A DNA stretch of 64,000 bases from Stutzerimonas stutzeri (GTDB taxonomy: Bacteria; Pseudomonadota; Gammaproteobacteria; Pseudomonadales; Pseudomonadaceae): the NCBI RefSeq assembly GCF_009789555.1, contig NZ_CP046902.1:1504001-1568000 (forward strand), read 5' to 3'. A model generated the notes under the pieces. The model saw only the letters and a program-made list of their open reading frames with translations, searched no databases and had not been told where the DNA came from. The position numbers and the translations under genes are program-made. The stretch's first letter is position 1, and each line of letters starts with the position of its first letter. Shown in pieces: positions 63,760 through 64,000 of this stretch.

Positions 63760-64000
63760 ATGGGTAAGAACGTCGTGGTCCTGGGCACCCAGTGGGGTGA
63801 TGAGGGCAAGGGCAAGATCGTCGATCTGCTGACCGACCAGGCAGCGGCCGTGGTTCGTTTCCAGGGCGGCCACAATGCGGGTCACACCCTGGTCATCGAC
63901 GGCGAGAAAACCGTGTTGCACCTGATCCCGTCCGGCATTCTGCGTGAAAACGTCCAGTGCTTGATCGGCAACGGCGTGGTCGTTGCGCCGGATGCCTTGA
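63760..64000 (+). CDS. purA: Adenylosuccinate synthetase PurA, 5' part (cut by window end)
   Basis: Eighty codons are visible before the window ends. They match PurA: GKNVVVLGTQWGDEGKGKIVDLLTD (the GDEGKGK IMP/GTP loop), VVRFQGGHNAGHTLV and HLIPSGIL. The enzyme makes adenylosuccinate from IMP and aspartate in AMP synthesis. The ATG at 63760 follows AGAGGACAAGG. It is the usual neighbour of hisZ in Pseudomonas. Confidence 0.97.
   Translation, partial: MGKNVVVLGTQWGDEGKGKIVDLLTDQAAAVVRFQGGHNAGHTLVIDGEKTVLHLIPSGILRENVQCLIGNGVVVAPDAL

Overview
The window reads as part of a gammaproteobacterial chromosome of the Pseudomonas/Stutzerimonas group. The evidence is the housekeeping order on the right (mpl, ubiX, queG, nnrD, tsaE, amiB, mutL, miaA, hfq, hflX, hflK, hflC, hisZ, purA), a Pseudomonas-type ethanolamine operon (exaC, eat, eutB, eutC), and a dsbG/dsbD2/two-component/cytochrome block like P. 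aeruginosa PA2476-PA2482 (synteny recalled from memory). About 1-41 kb is accessory DNA that ends in a P4-type integrase next to ppa. About 41-64 kb is ordinary core genome. The left end of the accessory element lies outside the window, because the first gene is cut by the window edge.

Region 1 (1-7.3 kb) is a plasmid/ICE-style DNA-processing module: helicase C-terminus, GIY-YIG nuclease, RadC, a Cys-rich metal-binding protein, a YqaJ exonuclease, a DUF932 protein and a zinc-ribbon/glycine-zipper protein. Region 2 (7.4-12.3 kb) is a sulfide/persulfide detoxification island: ETHE1-type persulfide dioxygenase, YgaP-like membrane protein, BigR/SqrR-type sulfur-sensing ArsR repressor with a palindromic operator, two YeeE/YedE half-transporters, a TauE/SafE exporter, and a metallo-beta-lactamase/rhodanese fusion. 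Region 3 (12.3-19.5 kb) is a two-component system divergent from dsbD, a TlpA-like protein, dsbG and a thiosulfate dehydrogenase pair (tsdB, tsdA). Periplasmic thiol supply and c-type cytochromes thus sit side by side.

Region 4 (19.5-33 kb) starts with an IS1182-family insertion. It is bounded by two decayed copies, in inverted orientation, of the same small tyrosine recombinase. One copy has large internal deletions and the other a single nonsense codon, and each is preceded by a GTCCTCC-N7-GGAGGAC palindrome. Between them lie a second TsdA-like cytochrome with a triheme partner, a chromate module (chrB, chrA, rhodanese, ChrB-like) and a divergent nickel/cobalt module. The Ni/Co module holds a CsoR-family sensor with rcnA, yqaA and traX on one side, and a His-rich exported protein, HupE/UreJ, a membrane-anchored protein and a 43-residue His-tailed lipoprotein on the other. 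A TATC5TG7ATA operator lies between the two halves.

Region 5 (33-41 kb) holds a single 2019-residue protein with an apparent Cap4/DUF4297-like nuclease domain, a STAND-type ATPase with clear Walker A and B motifs, and a long helical-repeat C-terminus. This is the architecture of an Avs-type antiphage sensor. It is followed by the P4-type integrase, with three ACCCACAC repeats just upstream of its start. This gene and the decayed recombinase pair are the most noteworthy parts of the window.

Region 6 (41-64 kb) is conserved core: ppa, mtfA, the ethanolamine operon, cell-wall recycling, queuosine and NAD(P)HX repair, t6A, amidase, mismatch repair, miaA-hfq-hflX-hflK-hflC, hisZ and the start of purA.
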